From Colocasia esculenta (lineage: Eukaryota; Streptophyta; Magnoliopsida; Alismatales; Araceae): DNA of 64,000 nucleotides. The stretch is taken from positions 70,194,206 through 70,258,205 of the forward strand of contig CM024758.1 in NCBI GenBank assembly GCA_014218235.1. Direction: 5' to 3'. Below are positions 59,791 through 64,000 of the stretch, in pieces. The translations under genes and the position numbers were made by a program. Each line of letters starts with the position of its first letter. Positions within the stretch are counted from its first letter, which is position 1. The notes below the pieces were generated by a model, which searched no databases, had not been told where the DNA came from, and saw only the letters and a list, made by a program, of their open reading frames with translations.

Positions 59791-61262
59791 TAACTCTCAT
59801 TGGGTTGAGTGTTTAGGCATGTTCTGAGGGGGAGTCAATGTTTCAACATTCTTCTTTGCTTCCTTGATTCATGCTGTTCACATCTCTCACGAATCAACTT
59901 CCATTTCTTTTTGTCAATAAATTCTTCAACTCACATTGTGTTGAAATTCTTGGTATATCAAATGGTGATTTGAAGAAGGACAAGTTCTGCTTGTCTGGAC
60001 ACTTTCACTATGCGAGAGTATGTCTCTGCCAAGTATCAAGAATTCAATATGCAGTTGTTGAGGGGAGTTTTTGTTCTTCAAAAAGAAACATTTCAGTTTT
60101 CACAATTCCTGTATGTCTTTATTCCTAATGAAAATTTTTTGGAATCATCATTTCAGGGGGAGCTAATGAATTCACTACTCATTCTTTTACAAAATTCAAG
60201 ATTCCTCTTGAGTTATATCAACTTCCTCTCATGATGTGCTCATTAAGTTTGGCTAGAACCTCAAAATGACTTTTTAATGATCTACTACATTTTTGCAGTC
60301 AACTCTCAACTATACTCTTCAAGACTACAGAAATTAAAATCTTTTCAAAGACTGAAAAATCATGTGTGCTTTGAACTTAAACACTTTCTTTGCAACTGAT
60401 GTGAGATATAAATGATCTCAATTTTATAAAATTCTCCTTCCATTTATTCAACAGAGCAATGACACAAATGCTGAGAAACTACAAACCTTCACAATGAATG
60501 AAGTGCCATGTATGTCATGAGGTATTATTGCTATCTCTGTTCAAAGGGGTTCAAAAAAAAAAAAAAAAATGATCTATACATTTTGATGATGACTGAGTAA
60601 CTGGAAATATTGGCGTCTGATAAACGTATATTTTCATGTCAAAAGGTTGTCATTTGCCCCTTGAAATTGGATATGGTAAATCTTTAGTAACTAGGGACTA
60701 TGGTGTGTAAAAAGCATTAGTTCTTGAGTGAAAAGATTTACTACATTTGATAGTTTGATTAAGATTAAAAAAAAAATGGTCCAAGGAGAATTACTTAAAA
60801 TCAACATCCTTGTCTTCCATCAGTGTGCTAAAAGTTGTTTAACTTCATCACAAGTGATTTCAATCTAAAAGACATTTCTATTTCTTTGGATTTGGAGAAT
60901 ATGGTAGTTTGTCATTGGCTATTGAATGTTCTATATCACTCAAACTATCATTTTAATGGCTAAGTCAATTAATGAAAATATCCTGTAGGTTGTTGTGTAA
61001 AACTTGAAGTTTGTTGGATTTTTGTAAAAATATGACAAATGAATTTTTTTTATCTCTTAAAAATCCTTGTCATGTTGATTCCATCCATATTTCATCATGT
61101 TAAAGATTTCCCAAAATTTACAAATTTTCCTCATGCTCAAACCTTCAAAACTTCTTCAGGCCAGGTCGACACATCCACATTCCTGTGTCGACACAGTCCA
61201 AGCCCAAGTCGACACACCCATGTCTTGTGTCGACACATAGGCAATCCAGGCAGTTTATCTAT
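59791..61262 (+). other. Post-pol region of element H
   Basis: About 1.5 kb without a gene. It holds AGGGGGAG at 59827-59834, RNA module copy 4, AGGGGGAG at 60155-60162, a splice-acceptor-like TTTTTGCAG ending at about 60298, an A run at about 60556-60572 and, just before the env-like ORF, four GTCGACAC words at 61163-61232. No known domain is present in the open frames at 59871-60234 or 61039-61278. Confidence 0.6.
59949..60037 (+). other. Candidate structured RNA module, copy 4 (H)
   Basis: The cleanest copy: CTTGG 59949-59953 with CCAAG 60029-60033; ATGGTGA 59962-59968 with TCACTAT 60005-60011; GACAAG 59979-59984 with CTTGTC 59990-59995 (loop TTCTG); GAGA 60014-60017 with TCTC 60023-60026. 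Polypurine-like motifs stand about 115 bp before and 120 bp after. Confidence 0.6.
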
Positions 61263-63414
61263 TGCGGCGCCGGTTTAGGTTTTGTTGTTCCTGCGACTAT
61301 TCTACCCCCAAAACCCCTTTTCTTCTTCCTAGGTCGACCCATGGCCGTCCTTTACCTTCGAAAACGCAGCAGTTTTCATCTTCTTCCCTCTTTCCACCAA
61401 TCTCTGTCTCCATCCTCTTCACACCATCTCCACCATCCCCTGTTCTTCCTTCTTCTCCTGCAACCATGCCTCGCAAGCAAATGCCTCGTCGTCGTGCTCG
61501 TTCTAGGGCAACCGCCAGGCCCATTGCCGTTGAAGTACCACCAACTGAGAGGAGAAGCAAGTGTAGGCATGACCCTACAGAGTAGCCAGGTGCTTCATCT
61601 GCATCTCCTACACCATCCAAGAGAGGTAGGGTACCCTCTTCCAGTCGTGGTCCTTCCTAGAGGACATCTGCACACCCTAGGAGGAAGATATTGGTCTCTT
61701 CCTGAAGTCTCTACGGAATCTTCCTCAAATTCATCTGGTTCATCTCATCCCTCTGAGGCAACCCCTTCTAAACTGGCTAGTGAAGGGAAATCCATCCTGA
61801 AACCTAGAGCTGTTGACCTTGAAGATACTGACCTTGCAACTATTTTCCCAGAAGTGCGTCAGTTCTTCATTTTTCAATCTTGGTTGCCCTTCATATCTGA
61901 GTTCAGAACCATATATCCAAGGTTAGTCCAAGAGTTCTATCTGAACTTAGAGTGCACATCTGAAGGCTACCAGTCAGAAGTCAAGGGCGTTTTGATTGAT
62001 TTGTCCACTGAAGTGGATGCAACCTTGTTTAAAATTCCTGATGAAGGTGCTGACTTCATGATTTTGAGTTTGACATGTATGAAGCATATTCATGCTTACT
62101 GGACTCCCAGCTGATGAGTCAGACCCTAAGCAGACTTTTGTCACCAAGTTACCACCAACACCTTCCCACCTGTTTTGAGACGGATCCATCACATTCTCAC
62201 CACTATAATCACTCCTCAAGGTGGTGGAAGGGATAGGTTAACTGACATTCAGAGGTTCATCATATACTGCATGAAGAAAGAGATAAAGATCAATTTGCAT
62301 GTCATCATGTATCAGATTATGTCAGAAACTACAAGGAAGGATCTACATAGATCCTTCCTTATGTAGCTCATCTCACACCAGCTTTTCAGCATTTTGGAGT
62401 ATCTTTTGAGAATGAGCAAGCCCAGTCAATCCCAAAGTCCAATATTTATTGCTTCAAGCATTTGCAAAAGTTCATGGGATTCAGACTTGAAGGTGATCAA
62501 GTAAGAAGAGGTCATGTAGTTGTTGAGGCCCCAGTGGTTCCTGAGGTTGTAGAACCACCTTCTAGGTTGCCTAATCTCCTCCACATGATCAAGAGGACTA
62601 GCCTCCCAATGAAATTGGAGCACCTATACCTCAGGATGTTCCTCACACACTCCATTTCAAGCCTCTTCACCACATCTCCCTGATGTGGAAATTCCTTCTT
62701 TCACTCCACATTACCAAGCATCTGCCTCTGCTTCCACTGGTGGACCTTCTGTTCCACCAGAGCTATATTCTTTTTTGAATGACAAGTTTGATACCATCAC
62801 CTCTTCCATCCTCCATATGTCAGAGTGTTTTGAGCTCAGAATTCAAAGGTTGGAGAATTCTGTGAATCCTCAGTTAATTAAGCAGAAAGAAGCAGCTGAT
62901 CATGCCACCCAAAGGTTTAACAGACTAATTGGTACTTTGGGTGGCATCCCTTCAGTTAAAGGAACATCAGGACACGCTGGAAAAGGTCCTTGAAGGGATA
63001 TTAGTAAATTCTCAGAAGAATTTATTCAACAGTCAGGAAGCAGTGACTCAAATTTCAAAGACTAGACTTTCATTTGCACACATGGTTGATGATTTAGAAG
63101 GCATGAAGAACCTATCAGCTCACATAGACAATGAGATGTCTACCCTTAAGAAGGAGCTCAGAGATATCAACAGACATGGATTTGCAAGCTCTTCTTCAGG
63201 TTCACAACCCATTTCAGCTGATTTCTCTGCATTCCAGTCCAACATGTATGACAACAGTCAAAGGTTGGAAGAACTGCTGCATACCAGACTTTCTACCATG
63301 CAAACTCAGTTGAGATCCAACCTTCAAGCAATGGACTCAAGATTGAAGACCATAGAGTCTCTTTCTTCCTATTCCTCCTCCACCTCCATCCTCTTGATGG
63401 ATCTTATCTTTTGA
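61263..63414 (+). pseudogene. Env-like ORF of element H
   Basis: A third coding region between pol and the 3' LTR. A likely start is ATG 61466 (MPRKQMPRRRARSRATARP, a basic Arg-rich N-terminus). After frame changes near 61585 and 61700 the region to 62114 carries FFIFQSWLPFISEFRTIYPR and LVQEFYLNLECTSEGY. 62175-62366 has RLTDIQRFIIYCMKKEIK. 62462-62683 is Pro-rich. The last part (62685-63414, one frameshift near 62985) is coiled-coil-like. This resembles the env-like or plant transposon-associated proteins of Sireviruses. I see no clear signal peptide or membrane segment, so an envelope role is not shown. Confidence 0.68.
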
Positions 63415-63421
63415 TGATGTC

Positions 63422-63434
63422 AAAGGGGGAGAAG
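63422..63434 (+). other. Polypurine-like motif after env-like ORF
   Basis: AAAGGGGGAGAAG just after the env-like stop, about 390 bp before the true tract. Confidence 0.55.
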
Positions 63435-63812
63435 GAATATCCTTGTAATGAATACTTTTGTTGAATGAGAAAGAACTTGTTTTGGAATGTAATTGAATAT
63501 CTGTGTAATGAATATCCTTGTTGAATGAGAAGGAGTACTTATTTAAATTTGATTGAAAATTTTTGTAATGAATGGATGACATGTTAATGAATGGATGATT
63601 GTAAATGTCAAACCCTGTGTACTTCATTGTGCAAAATTGTCAAATGTTGCTAAATTGTGCTCAATGGCCTTTGATGAATGTGAATGAAAATACTAAACAT
63701 GGGTTCATTGTCATTCAGTGTGTATGTGATTGAATGTTGTGTGAATAAATAACTTAAAATCACATTTCATTGTAAATTCAAATCTTCATGTGGACTTAAT
63801 GTTGCCATCATC
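63435..63812 (+). other. 3' untranslated region of element H
   Basis: AT-rich, with imperfect tandem units of about 60 bp containing TGTAATGAAT and GTTGAATGAGA (63440-63600). No gene is seen. Confidence 0.5.
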
Positions 63813-63825
63813 AAAAGGGGGAGAT
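63813..63825 (+). other. Polypurine tract of element H
   Basis: AAAAGGGGGAGAT directly before the 3' LTR. Confidence 0.92.
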
Positions 63826-64000
63826 TGTTGGGTTGAGTGTGAATTTAATACATTTCCCCTCATAATTTTGATGATGAGAAGTTGTAATTTTAATGCACAA
63901 TAATGGAACATGTTAAATACATCACACATGTAATAAAAATATTCAAAAAGCATGTTTCCAAACACATTTTATCATATATATCATGATAATACATTGGACT
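63826..64000 (+). mobile_element. 3' LTR of element H, first 175 bp
   Basis: TGTTGGGTTGAGTGTGAATT onward, matching 52747-52922 with about 9 differences; truncated by the window end. Confidence 0.93.

Larger units (their letters stand above)
52747..64000 (+). mobile_element. Element H: Sirevirus-type Ty1/copia element
   Basis: 5' LTR 52747-54329, primer site, gag, protease, integrase, RT and RNase H in copia order, a long post-pol region with an env-like ORF, a polypurine tract and the first 175 bp of the 3' LTR. The internal region is about 9.5 kb, giving roughly 12.7 kb if the 3' LTR is full length. The env-like ORF, repeated polypurine motifs and palindrome-rich LTR fit the Sirevirus (SIRE/Maximus) lineage. 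It is inserted in G; the duplication is expected to be TCAAG (52742-52746). Coding regions are broken by stops and frameshifts. Confidence 0.9.

Noticed and set aside
51938..60037. Module as a hammerhead or other known ribozyme
   Set aside because: The hammerhead core CTGATGA...GAAA is absent from all four copies.

Overview
This window is plant nuclear DNA made almost entirely of nested LTR retrotransposons. I see no host gene, tRNA, rRNA or CRISPR array. Angiosperm heterochromatin is inferred from chromodomain-bearing Ty3/gypsy pol genes with roughly 3 kb LTRs (Tekay/Del-like chromoviruses), a Tat/Ogre-like gag, Sirevirus-type Ty1/copia elements with an env-like ORF, and initiator-Met tRNA primer sites. 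The species cannot be named from the sequence. Every coding region is damaged.

Left nest (1-42744). Element F (+ strand chromovirus) is the host. It is split at 2590/40911 by element A (- strand, 2591-40910, TSD CAATG). A is split at 5880/30487 by element B (- strand, 5881-30486, TSD TAACT). B is split at 13375/22756 by element D (+ strand, 13376-22755, TSD TCTCG). Two solo LTRs sit inside: C (6327-10477, TSD AAACT) within an LTR of B, and E (31078-34210, TSD CATGA) within the integrase of A. Each border is set by a matching 5-bp duplication and TG/CA-type ends. Order of arrival: F, then A, then B, then D; C came after B and E after A.

Right nest (42745-64000). The 3' LTR of F is interrupted at 42744 by a chain of elements for which only left halves are visible: copia-type LTR I (42745), B-like LTR J (43469), Tat/Ogre-like gag element K (43689), non-autonomous Sirevirus-like G (47778) and Sirevirus H (52747). 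H runs through gag, pol and an env-like ORF to the first 175 bp of its 3' LTR at the window end. The missing right halves should follow beyond 64000 in reverse order.

Within each autonomous family the parts have the standard retroelement roles: LTR promoter, tRNA primer site, Gag, protease, reverse transcriptase/RNase H, integrase (with chromodomain in the gypsy elements) and polypurine tract. G lacks pol and would need enzymes in trans, plausibly from a relative of H. The most interesting signals are: a roughly 85-nt module, present four times after the coding regions of G and H, whose four candidate helices include compensatory changes; inverted CG-centred words clustered in LTRs of unrelated families, with the same word shared across superfamilies; and three nested insertions that hit the same roughly 70-bp stretch of pol.
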